The notes beneath the pieces were generated by a model. That model saw only the letters and a list, made by a program, of their open reading frames with translations, searched no databases and was not told where the DNA came from. The position numbers were made by a program, and so were the translations under genes. From Taenia hydatigena (lineage: Eukaryota > Platyhelminthes > Cestoda > Cyclophyllidea > Taeniidae): 64,000 nt of DNA. The stretch lies in contig JADWOT020001117.1 in assembly GCA_036345935.2 (NCBI GenBank), forward strand, positions 61,001 to 125,000, given 5' to 3'. Within the stretch, counting starts at the first letter, position 1. Each line of letters opens with the position of its first letter. Positions 48,601-58,700 of the stretch are shown one piece after another.

Positions 48601-51600
48601 TCAACTGGTTGATATTTGTCATCAGCTTTTGCGCTACTGAAATGCATCAGCAGTACATAGGCGAATTCGATGAGCAGTTATGTCGAATCTATGCTTAGTT
48701 TTGATCATCAATTCATTAACAACTGAAATTACTTTCTTTTACAGGTCGAAAAATACGTTATTCTGCTGTTTTCTGCAGTGGATCCTCACATTCACAGCTT
48801 ATGCCACTATTTGCCGCTTGAATGGCTCAAAACCCGCCGAAGCTGGCCTCCTGGTGACTACCTTCTGCCCATTGGAAAACGCGGTCAACCCATTCACGCT
48901 CTCAGTGTGAACGATTCTGACCTCTCAACTCCGATGCCTAAATTTGCCTGTCCCGCTGGCTTTCATCGTATCCTTCACGAATACTCCACTCACGAGGAGG
49001 AATTTGATACAGAAAGTGGTGCAGAATCGGTTTCGGGCTCCACGGTGATGCTGCACTTCTGCCAGCATAATCACTTCAGTAATGAATCAGCTAATGGAAC
49101 AGTTGTCTCCTGGCCTAAGGGCGACTACTGTGTCATTGTGAATGGTGCAATCTGTCCACCTGAAATGCGTGAGTTTTTAAGTGAAAAGCGTTTTATTTCT
49201 CCTTTGCTCTAAAAGTTGGGTCGAGAGGAATGGTTAAGAGGAAGATATGTATTGCTGCCAGTGGAATGCAAGGAGAAGTAGACCACCACTTGGTTGCTGT
49301 TGATCAAGACGACAGGCAGTAGCGGCAGCGGATCCATGAAATAACGCGTAGCCAGGGAACACGGTTTGCGCATTTCAATGATATGGTTTCAGATAGGTCT
49401 GTCCGTTAAGACTTCCATCTCGCATCGGGTATTCATTTTGTTGACCACCCAAGATTGGACTACCGATACATGTACTGGAGGCAAGCCTTTTTGCGGTGAA
49501 TAGGGTAGTTTAAATGGTTAGGGCAGTCTGAGTGCCAAGACAGTTTAGTAGAGTTGACTGATTCGCTGAGATGAGGAGGACCTTCTGTTGGCACTTGACT
49601 GGAATGCTATGATCCGTGTAAAAGCAGTCGAAACTCGGATCGACCGGTATTTCTTCATCTGTGATGAAGTGAGACGCCTCGTTCTACAACGGTTTACCCA
49701 TACTTCTAAGACTCCGGTACCGAAGGCCCTTTCTAGGTGCTGGGCAAGCGCTGAGACAAGTGAGTGCGCCAGGAAATAGTGGGGAATCATGACATTATTT
49801 CTCACCTCTCCTAAGCTGTTCTCACTCTATTCAAGTTTTGGTTTGTCTTGATCGTTCTTGTCTATTTGCGTCGCCTGATCTACTTATTTCTTCTAGTAGT
49901 ATGTTCACTCCTCTCATTTTAGACGCATCTAACGAGCTGGTAATGCGAATACCGCGCAGCTACTTGCGCGCAATTCACAACGCCACCGACTATGGCGACA
50001 TTATTGAGGGACAGTCAGTCGAAATGTCCAGTAACTCGCGCTCGGTCACCTACTACTCAGTTTGCTGTCGAGAGGACAAACAGCTTTTGGTTGATTTACC
50101 CGGCTTTTCTGGGGGCATGTATCTACCCGCTGGATCCAGCCTATGCTCCAGTATCCCTGGCACCTTTATCGAACATGAACAGGTGTGCAAGTGTGATGCT
50201 ACTTAAATGCTATCAGCATCCACTGGCTGAGTAGTCTTATGGGAACTAAGGCTTGTTTTGGTGCGGCACTTCTTAAGTAGCCCTGGAACATACACATTTT
50301 GAGCCCTGTGATGAAGGTGAAAGATAAATGACTTAACTGAAGGTTGAACTTTGCCTCTTTGCGATTGTGATTTCTGCTACGCTTTTCATGAGCATGTGGG
50401 GTGTGGTGCTACCTGAATGCTACAGTTTGGAGGCTTCTAGAGCATAAAGCAAATCGTTCTGGTCTGTAGAAGTCCAACATTATCACTTGCGTGCAGACAG
50501 AAAGGGGTTTTGGTACCGGGGCATTACATTTTATTTGTTTGGCTTTAAAAAAGGTATTTCGTGGCAAAATTGCGTGTGAAGCAATTGGGTGGAGAAGTCA
50601 GCCACCGTCTTGGGTTTACGAGTGGAGGACCGGGGGGTTGAAGTCACTGCGATGATTTTAAGAAAATGGCATCTCTATCTTTGAGAGCGATTTATATGGG
50701 ATTACTGAAGCAAACTTCATTTAGATCCTGTGTGATAGCTGCTTCTGCCTAAATGCTATAAGTTGCTAATCATGCCTTTAAATTTGTAAATCAGATAACG
50801 ACGTATCTGGATCCCACTCTATTGGATCCTTACGTAGTTGAGGGAGGTGATGACGAGGAAAGCAGCAAAAGACGACAACGGCAGCGTCAGCGGTGGATGC
50901 CACCACCCTTCGAAGAGCCAGGAGTAATGACATTGTGCTACTACCACCAAATGCAGAAGATCTTAACCTCGAATTCCTCCACCGAAGACGGTGACATGCT
51001 GCATGAATTGCTTGAACCGGGAAGCACTGCGCTCTCGTTGTGGTTGGCCGGTGAGTAGTGGTTTGGCTCGCTTTATTTGGGTTAGTAATGGAAGAGATTT
51101 CGCTCCAGCGTCTCAAGTCGTAAATGCACACCCAGACATCTAAAATTGAGTAGTTTAGGTCTGGAGGTCAGAACGATCCGGACTGTTCTAAAATTCCTGC
51201 TACCTGAACCGTAATTTCAGCTCAGTTTACGGGCATCAGCATCTCGAGCTACATGTTTTATACGTTCTTTTAACGAAACCATTGGCAACACGTTTATTAT
51301 TTTATCATCTGTGTGGCTTATTTGATCACCCCCGTCAAATTACTAGGCGAATGTGGATGTGCCGAGAACGCCATTTGTCGACCATTCAAACGGTTCTCGT
51401 GCAAATGTAAGAAGGGTTACTTTGGTGACGGCGTTCGCGTCTGTCGACAGATCACTCCTCTCACCGGTCCTTGCGCCAACCTCTGCCATGTGCATGCTGA
51501 GTGCAAGACACGCAGGAAGCACTCCTTCATTAGCAGAACCGTGAGTTGAGAATCTAAACTACTTATTTGCTCGCCTATATTCCCTCCGTAATGCTAAAAT

Positions 51601-54600
51601 GCGGGTCCTTTGCCACCGATGCGAAACTCCAAAAGCCCCTTGAAGTTAAAAAGGTTTGAGATGCTCTGGGTTCAGTCAGACGATTCGGTCCCCAAGCTAA
51701 AACACGCCTTGAACAGGCAGTAAAACAAACTTTGAATTGTAGTAACATGCATCTATTTGAAGCGATATGGGTTCTTAGAATGTGGTCAACTACAAATTCT
51801 CAACTGCTCGATTACAGGATTGTCTCACTGAGCAAACTTTACATGAACGAAAGAATTCGCGTTTATTTAGCATAGCATTAACAAATTGAGTATTTCGTCC
51901 TTTTTCCTAACCAAACTTTTTTTAGAAGGAGGAAACGGCATGCGTCTGTAAACCGGGCTTCGTTGGAGACGGCTTCAGCTGCCTTCCTCAGTGCAGTGCA
52001 CACACCTGTCAACCCTTCAGTCGATGCAAAATTAGGAAAGGAGGTACGTCCTGATTGTCACCTTGATCATGTGATTCAATGCTTGCCACAGAGCCTGGGG
52101 TCTTTCCTATCGAAAAGACGTACATTAATAAGTTGCATGTCTGCAGGTAGAGAGGAGGGACATAAGTACGGAATGTGGGATGAATATTGCTTTTATTTGC
52201 TATGCAATCATCACATTTAATTTGTTCGTGATACACAGACTATTAACCCTAACAACGCCACAAAGTGACCCAACTGAAGCTACAAGAGCTGCTAGCTTGG
52301 CTAGAGTTAAATGGAACTCTCATTGAGGATATTGCGTTGGTATTTTTCGGACTAGCCTAAATTCGAAAGTTTTTTTTTAATAAAAATGAGTTAATTATAA
52401 CCCATTATAATTATCTGATTTACCATAGTCCTCAATTAAATCTTTAAAAGGCCACCAAAGACAAAGATAATCACCTAGTGCTTGTAATCTTCCTTCTCGT
52501 CGTAGAAAGCTTTAATATTATTGCATAGGAAGACTGAAAGGCTAAGTATCGCCCCAAGACTACGCAAAAAAGCCCGAACTCAAAACCACTTGATTAAATT
52601 TACGGATAGAGAATGTGATGAATTATCATTGGTTAAGTTTTTTTCTAGGCCCTGCGAGTAAACTGTTTTTGTTGCCACCGAATGATCTTTTACAGCTAGA
52701 AAAATCATGAAGCCAATTTTAGAAAACTGAAGCAATAATCAGCTGCTCGTAACTTATTGAACCAGCGAGGGGGGCGATTCGTTTTTGCTCGTACCTACTT
52801 AGGAGTGTCACCTGGTTAATTTAAACAAATCACGCTTGGAATGACTTCTTGTAAATTGACATTTATTTTATTTAAATAGAGCCTTTTTTGTCTACAAATT
52901 AGCGTCACATTAAACTTGATTTAAAAGTCAATTTTTTTGCAATATTAACAAGTGGAAGGACACGATGTGTTATATTTGATAAAGAAAATGCCATATGAAG
53001 TGTTTTAACGAAACTACCACCAATTGTTCCTAGCTCACCACCGATAAACGAAATTGACAGTAAGATTTATTAGGACATTTTCTTTTCTTTTTATAGTTCC
53101 CACTTGTGTTTGTGTCCCCGGAACAATTGAAGATGGCGAGAAGTGTCACTTTGACATCTACTCGAGTCTTCAAGCAGAGAAGGACCTGCCACAGTACATG
53201 TTACAGCACCTTAGCTGTTTCAGTGATCCTGTCTTCAAATCTCTGGTTTTGCAACAACCAAAGAGGTTCTTCATTCTCTTTGCACCACCACAGGTATGTG
53301 ATTCACTTTATTCATTTCCACCTGTCCGGTCTGCTTCTAGGGCGCTTTTTTCGCAGTTCAGCCATGTTTAGAAGATCTCTCCTTACTCTTGGTTCGTTCC
53401 AAATAAGTGGTGGTATGCTTTTGCAGTAGTTTTAAATGCACTATTAAGCACACGAGTCTGGGCATAGCCTAATATTAATGGAAGGTCGAGAGTCATCCTC
53501 CTTTTTTAATGAAATGAAAGGGAAAAAGAGGTGGCTAAGACTAGTTCTCAGTGTTTCTTCTCCGAGTTGGATCTACATTCCTCAATGAGCACTGCTGGAG
53601 AGTGCTAAACCTAAATAAATCAATCCACCGCTTAACCCTTTCTTGCTTGTAATTGCCACGATTGTCTTTTTGATTCTTTTTTTTCCGTGCAGCTGCTGAA
53701 AACATGCGACGAAATCTCCTCCCATATTGTTATGCTGAATAGTGAAGGAGAATACCGCAACTTCCTCGAAGCACCGATCTCTCACCTCACCAGTCTCAAC
53801 GGAAGCCTTATTACGGTTAACACTACGGTAAGTGATCAGAAAGTAACGGGAGTAAGTGAGGCTGATCTTTGTAGTACTGTCTAGCGAGGCTATGGAAAAG
53901 TTCCTTGAGTTGGGAGACTACAATCATTAGTGATGGTCCATGTGGAAGAGCAGAAGGGTTAATTTGGATTAATAGGCCGTCCCAAAGATGTCAGCTCACT
54001 GCTGTTCTGCATTCCTCTATGGTGCCCTGCACTATCTTACTGCTTTCCGGAATCGCCATATCATCAATTGTAGGTGGGTTGACCTCGGAGAAAACGTGGA
54101 TCTTATCCAATTTTCGGCTGGCTTAAGTTAACTAGGCTGTGCGGATCTGGTGATGAAGGTCCAAGTGGGAATGCATTAAGTTCAGCCCAGTCCTCTCTCC
54201 ACAGCCATAAAGAATTAAAGTTAAAGAATAGTGCGCCAGGGCTGGTTAGAAGATGCTGCCTCATTGCGAACCCTCAAATCTTCTCCGTTTTCGCTGCCAT
54301 CTGCAAGTTAGGGACGACATTTAGGAATTAAAGGTAGGGAAGAAACAGATGTGGATTGAAAGTAGAATGGAGGAAAAGGCTAGCTTAATCGGCAATTCAT
54401 ATGCCCTGTTTTTTAATAGATGGTATAACCTATAGATTGCCTCCATTATCTTTCTACCTAGGAGGTATTCCGTGTGAACGACGCGGAGGTTCGTGAGAAA
54501 CCTATTCTCTTCACGAATGGCCGAATATACTATACCAGTGCATCCTTGAAGTACATTCCAGTAAGTTGAAAGACGAATTTGGGTCCACAACTTTTCCAAA

Positions 54601-54989
54601 ACGGAAAGCATTCCATTTTTTGCCGTGTAGAGGCTGTAGAAGTTTACCACCTGAGGAGAACTTGTTTGGTTTAACCGACATGATTATTCTTCCAGGCACC
54701 GCATCCGACGGTGGTCAGCACAACAGCAATCGTGGTGTCACTTCTCATAATCCTCCTGATTCTGCTTATCGTTGGATTTTTCGTCCTCCGACATCGCAGA
54801 CCAGAACTCGTCATATTCAATCTTCGGCGACCAGTAGGCGAAAAATCTACCTACTTACACCATTTCAGTAGCATTAATATTTACGAATGAATCTTTTTTC
54901 AGCGCTTTCGTCCAATGGTGGAGAGACCGCAGGCAAGTTGGCGAGGTTCAAAAGGTGTCCTACTGGCCTCCGATGATGCCGAGGAGTGA
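36516..54989 (+). CDS. Giant kringle / tandem ApeC / EGF / FAS1 single-pass membrane protein
   Basis: Thirty exons: 36516-36822, 38637-38710, 39426-39699, 40442-40654, 41005-41487, 41662-41979, 42476-42759, 43213-43342, 43708-43881, 44221-44478, 45170-45277, 45409-45600, 45703-46179, 46342-46454, 46572-46737, 46994-47276, 47474-47688, 47772-47801, 47873-48235, 48386-48543, 48745-49168, 49923-50182, 50795-51050, 51347-51540, 51926-52043, 53097-53293, 53693-53827, 54462-54560, 54696-54833, 54903-54989. All have GT-AG borders and keep one frame to 6528 nt (2175 residues). Order: signal peptide (1-20), two kringles (to 218), about seven ApeC-like modules (219-1853), EGF-like repeats (1854-1975), FAS1-like domain (about 1980-2101), membrane helix (2107-2132), 43-residue tail starting RHRR. 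Many NxS/T sites mark the ectodomain. A receptor or adhesion role is inferred from architecture; its ligand is unknown. Weakest points are exon 4's acceptor and possible missed small exons. Confidence 0.8.
40442..41487 (+). other. ApeC-like module 1
   Basis: Residues about 219-450 in two exons. Pattern: DECPPGFLTQ, an inner Cys strand, ETCPKGFD, SLCCTN, FFSIERCPPVNG and TLMCAYYE. This follows the ApeC order (CPxGF, CPxGF, FCCR, FYL-C, LCYYE), with several positions diverged. Confidence 0.6.
41662..43342 (+). other. ApeC-like module 2, with acidic insert and RSKR site
   Basis: Residues 451-694 in three exons: KTCPPHF, then a strongly acidic insert and RSKR at 548-551, YHCPSGF, VTMYFCCRR, LPFYLRS, GGSCPDYSD and LALCKY. 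RSKR fits the furin consensus R-x-K/R-R. Confidence 0.6.
42175..42190. repeat. Palindrome GTCAC-N6-GTGAC, exact arms
   Basis: GTCAC-ATACGT-GTGAC, in the 496-nt intron between exons 41662-41979 and 42476-42759 of the giant gene. Confidence 0.7.
43568..43583. repeat. Palindrome GTCAC-N6-GTGAC, one mismatch
   Basis: GTCAC-GTACGT-GCGAC, in the intron 43343-43707 of the giant gene. Confidence 0.6.
43708..44478 (+). other. ApeC-like module 3 (short)
   Basis: Residues about 695-838: SPQGFCQG, VVFPAGSYCFY, KVCPPGL, KELCCQSEES, LPLNITAPF, ASCQSFVGF and GFCEYAP. It is shorter than its neighbours and may be partly degenerate. Confidence 0.5.
44050..44065. repeat. Palindrome GTCAC-N6-GTGAC, degraded
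   Basis: GTCAC-ATATAT-GCGGC, in the intron 43882-44220 of the giant gene; two arm mismatches. Confidence 0.45.
45170..46179 (+). other. ApeC-like module 4
   Basis: Residues about 839-1097: exon 45170-45277 (VLTCSDNWALNSG), then DAMELCYSEVRG, YLNYCLVAFATCPNEG, QYIVCCVKQ, DEGCPEFKQY and HAIFCEYQTN. The CC and CEY positions fit the family; the middle is long and basic (KMWRPKRYK). Confidence 0.5.
46253..46268. repeat. Palindrome GTCAC-N6-GTGAC, perfect
   Basis: GTCACATATATGTGAC is perfectly self-complementary over 16 nt. It lies in the 162-nt intron 46180-46341 of the giant gene. Confidence 0.75.
46342..47688 (+). other. ApeC module 5 (best match)
   Basis: Residues about 1098-1356 in four exons. 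The strongest ApeC match in the gene: TGCPPDF, LSYCHRE, LPPGHYCVLLVGRRCPAGF, VTYMFCCRADS, GPFYLYRAGETCQEIAGL, RATEEYI and INLCYYES. This module anchors the family call for the others. Confidence 0.75.
47873..51050 (+). other. ApeC-like modules 6 and 7
   Basis: A 30-nt micro-exon (47772-47801, a PEPEP linker) precedes them. Module 6 (about 1367-1566): LACPPGFN, DWPPGNYCVLMDL, RTCPQGL, AELCCHTAS, LACLPID, HSLCHYL. Module 7 (about 1567-1853): SWPPGDYLLP, FACPAGF, VMLHFCQHN, SWPKGDYCVIVNGAICPP, SVCCRED, MYLPAGSS and VMTLCYYHQM. Module 7 contains a basic/Gln run KRRQRQRQRW. Each module begins with a W-P-x-G-x-Y strand. Confidence 0.6.
51347..53170 (+). other. EGF-like repeats of the giant gene
   Basis: Exon 51347-51540 encodes CGCAENAICRPF, SCKCKKGYFGDGVRVC and the start of a second repeat (CANLCHVHAEC). 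Exon 51926-52043 completes it (ACVCKPGFVGDGFSC) and opens a third (CSAHTCQPFSRC). Exon 53097- closes with TCVCVPGTIEDGEKC. The GYxGDG signature is that of EGF repeats beside FAS1 domains in stabilins. Confidence 0.75.
53160..54560 (+). other. FAS1 (fasciclin)-like domain of the giant gene
   Basis: Three exons (end of 53097-53293, 53693-53827, 54462-54560) read FFILFAPPQ, ISSHIVMLNSEGEYRNF, LNGSLITVNTT, EVFRVNDAEV and LFTNGRIYYTSASLKYIP. The order FAP...H-I...L-G...V-N-A-V...NG-I-Y...L-P is the FAS1 fold signature. It is shorter than a full FAS1 domain (about 120 residues). Confidence 0.65.
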
Positions 54990-55707
54990 GCAGCAAAATC
55001 ACCCGTTTGCTTTCATTTCACGAGCACGAAAACAATTACTATTTTCCATTTTCATATGAAAGTGGACGCCTTTCTTGATTGCGTTGTGCAGTGCTCTTTT
55101 CAATTACCTGTTCCATACTATCATTCCATGCATAGAGGCAAGTACTTGCCCCCATATCTAGTGTTGTCTTCGACGCAAAAGCGGGTGGAAAAGATTTGGC
55201 CATTTGTTCTGGGTGGTGGGTGGTCACTCCAAATTGCGAGTCGGCATTCTTATTCCCACTTTTGCACTTCAGTTGTACCTTCTCGCTAGGGTAATGATCA
55301 CCTCTTGGCGAAATGCGACCCAAGGGATTGTGAAGCTCGAGGCAGTGTTCTGTATCTCCTAATCTCCCTCCTCTCTCCTTAGTCTTCTATTTTCCTCTGT
55401 TGATTTCCAGCAGAAAAAAGGCGAATTCGAGGCCAAAGAGATCGTTTAAAATACCAAAAAGACATGCATTCCTCCTCAAAACGACTACAGTCATACCATT
55501 AGTAGCAGTGCTGAAGGTTTTTAACTTATTCACAAATGCGTAAAACAAAGGGTTTCGCTCTCTCTGTCCCAACCTCTGGGATGTCAATTTAATCACATAT
55601 TTTCCCCCTGTTACTTCGTGTCGCTCATTTCGCGTTCCTACAAAGGGAAAGAAGGAGAATGTTGGAGATTGAAAAAGAGAAAGGCTGGAGGCTGAAGGAG
55701 AGACAGC
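54990..55707. other. Tail-to-tail spacer, giant gene to TTC39
   Basis: About 720 nt between two converging stop codons. It must hold both 3' UTRs. I see no canonical AATAAA on either strand and no repeat copy. Confidence 0.5.
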
Positions 55708-58700
55708 CTACAGTTCAAGGGTGATTTGGTTGTCATCGTCGTTGCCAAGTGAGGGGTTGAATTGGATGTCAAAGGGATTTTCATCATTTTCAGTGAATTT
55801 GTTGAGTCCATTTTGCCACGAACTCACCGGAGTGCCGTGCAAACTCTTACTGACGCGTTGTTTGGGATCCTTTAGAGCCTTTATTTGCGCGTTCAGGGAG
55901 TGCAGACGGAAGTGTAGTCGCGCCTCCAGGCTGTACTTGGTGTAGTTCCTAGTTCCGATCCCAAAAGGAACCGGTTTAGAAAGGGCATTTTCAATCAATG
56001 TCTACAGGTATGAGGACGTACCATGCCTTATCAAGGTGTGACTTTGCCTCGTCAATTTCCCCCTCTTCCAGGGCGAGTTGACAGAGCTCAACCTCACTGA
56101 AGGGCAGCAGGTACTTGTCCAGACGTATTGACTTCTCACTAGAGAGAAGAAATAAAATCAAGGGAAGAAGAATTGACTCGTGTACGCTTTTCCCCTTTCT
56201 CCTAATTTACAAGCTTACTTCATTAGGACTTCCGTGAAGCACATCTTCGCTTGGAAGCGCTTTCGCAAGCACCGAAGACACACGCCCTTGAGGAGAGTGG
56301 CCAAACAAAAGTCATCTGCGTAGTTGGTGACGCTCTCTACAAAAAAAACGATGCACCAAAAAAGTTCCTCTTTTCCATTCTTCGGGCAAACTTATCAAGC
56401 TAAGGAGTCAAAAATTTACTTTGGTTGTCAACAAGGCTGTGAATCTTGGATTCTATTATGAGGAGGAATTTATTCACCAGATCTCGGTTGTCATTGATGA
56501 GTTTGAAACCACTCCAAAGGTACATTATTTCCTAAAATAAAAAAGTAAACATCTCTTTTAGTGAGAAAAGAAAGTAACTCCTGCGCTGGAGGGGCGCTGA
56601 TATCGTTATAAGTAGGTGGCACCCCATTTTTGACAGCTTAGAGGCGATGATAGAAGCCCCCAGGATTTGGCGCTTAGCAACCGCGGATACCTATTTTTAC
56701 CTAAGTAAGGGCAGTTGTGCGTCTTGTGGTGGTAATGGTGGTTGCGCAGCTCCTCACAACTATCCCCGATTTCGTAAGAATGGATTAAAGATCCTGCCCA
56801 AATCGCAAACCTTAGCTTTTTATTAGAAGTAAGTTCACTGACTCTGGTTTGACGTAAATTTCGCTGCGTAGGGTATCAGCCACGCAATTCACTTACAAGA
56901 CCGGGTAGAGTTAGTCTCTTGCCTTGTTCAAAGAACCTCAATGCCTTCTTCATGGCGAATTTTTCAATGGGAAGGGACTTTCCTGCTATTCGTTGGATCA
57001 TTTGGGGCACATTCCTGAAAGGAAGTAAAATACATCAAAAGTTTTTCACAATAAGGTTCTCTTGTACTGCCGATAAACTACTTGACCTTAAAGTGAATTA
57101 TTTTTGGTCTTTTAGAGACTCTTAAAATAATATCGAGATTTGTCGAGCCACGAGCTAAGAGATATAACAGTTTTTTGGACTGCTGTGGTACTCGGAAAAT
57201 GAGAAATTGTCTGATGTCGGACTCTGCGTGCTGCAGCACGTCTAAATACCATCCTGCACATCCCGCGGAGTAGCTGTAAGAAGAGAGCGGACCGCGGATG
57301 CCTCGGTCAACCAGGATAAAGCCTATTCAGAGAGGTGCTCATACCCGGAAATTCCATTTCGACTACATCCAATGACACAATCAAGCGACTCGAGCTTTTC
57401 ATTTTTCTAGCATGCAGAATCAGGATTTAAATTTACTCAAGCAGATCCTCCACATTTTTCGCCAAAACCCCACCGTCAGCATCGTCTTTTGGGTCGCAGA
57501 TAATTGGTGCGGGGGTGGAGACCTTGCGAGGGGTTTTCATTTGACAAACTGCAGCTCTGCGTTCCTCATCAAGGAATTGGATAATGAAAACTGCCTGGAG
57601 GTAGCGATATGTCGCATTGCTCCACTTGCTCTCACAGGCCAACCTCTCCGCATACTTCATTGCATCCATCCACTCGCCTTGGACACTTCATAGGAATGTC
57701 AGAAATGGCCAATATTCAGCCTCTTTAACTGGCCTGCAATACGCATTCACTAACTAGTGGAAAAAGGCATCAACTCACCAATGGCACCACATCATCTCCC
57801 AGTAGCAAATGTGGTAGAAGTTTTGAAAATCTGTTTGGCAGGATATGGACTTGAAAAAATAGTCTTTGGCCTAAACAATGACAAAAATGTGCAGGATTAA
57901 AATTAACAATTGCAAGTGGTCAGCTAGGAGTAGATAATACCTCTTGAAAATTGCCACTGAGGGCGGCCAAGCGGCCACGCAGGAAGATGAAGAAAGCACT
58001 GTTTGGAGACTTCTTCATCCAGATTGGGAGCAAGCCACGAGCGTCTGCTAATGCAACACTCTCGTCTCCGACTGAAATGGAAAACAAGGAGACACGTGGT
58101 TAAAATTTATTACTTTTTGCCCCTTACGCACTGGCAAAGCACGAGCAATTGCTCCGATACCACAAAAAATATGAGAACGTGGTTAATATGTTAGAAATGT
58201 GGGAAGACGTTCATAAGAAAAATCAGTGTGTTTTTATCAAATTTTATGAAACAGTTAGACTTAAACTTGTCAATCATCAGAACAAAAGGAAAGGGGTTAT
58301 TACTAATCAGAATTTGAGAAGGTTTTATTACAGTGACTGTAGTACTTTGTTTGTTAGAACTGCCGGTTTCTGTCCAGGTCACGGGGGTGGCCGCACTGCC
58401 CTAACTGCGTGGGCTGGCCTCCGGGCCATGCCAGCAGCCTATTTCCTTCTGTTCGGTGAATATATGTATTCTACCCTGCCACTTTGCCTTCTTTTGCCTT
58501 AAGGGAGCCTCGGGACGCTACAGTGACATTTACAAATTCGGTCTCAATAAACGGATATAATGTTTATGATCAAGATGCAAAATCACAAGAGAGAATTCGC
58601 CTCCGATATTTTAATCAACTAGTTTAGCTGCACAATACAATTTTAGACTGAGTTAATAAAAGAGCGAGATTTCAAGCATTCATTGTCAAAAACATACAGT

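Noticed and set aside
57113..57290. Minus-strand open segment starting [14 protein letters not shown] after a CTTACAG acceptor
   Set aside because: It has no good donor. The exons on either side (57437-57685 and 56897-57014) already join in phase and give the continuous TTC39 sequence.
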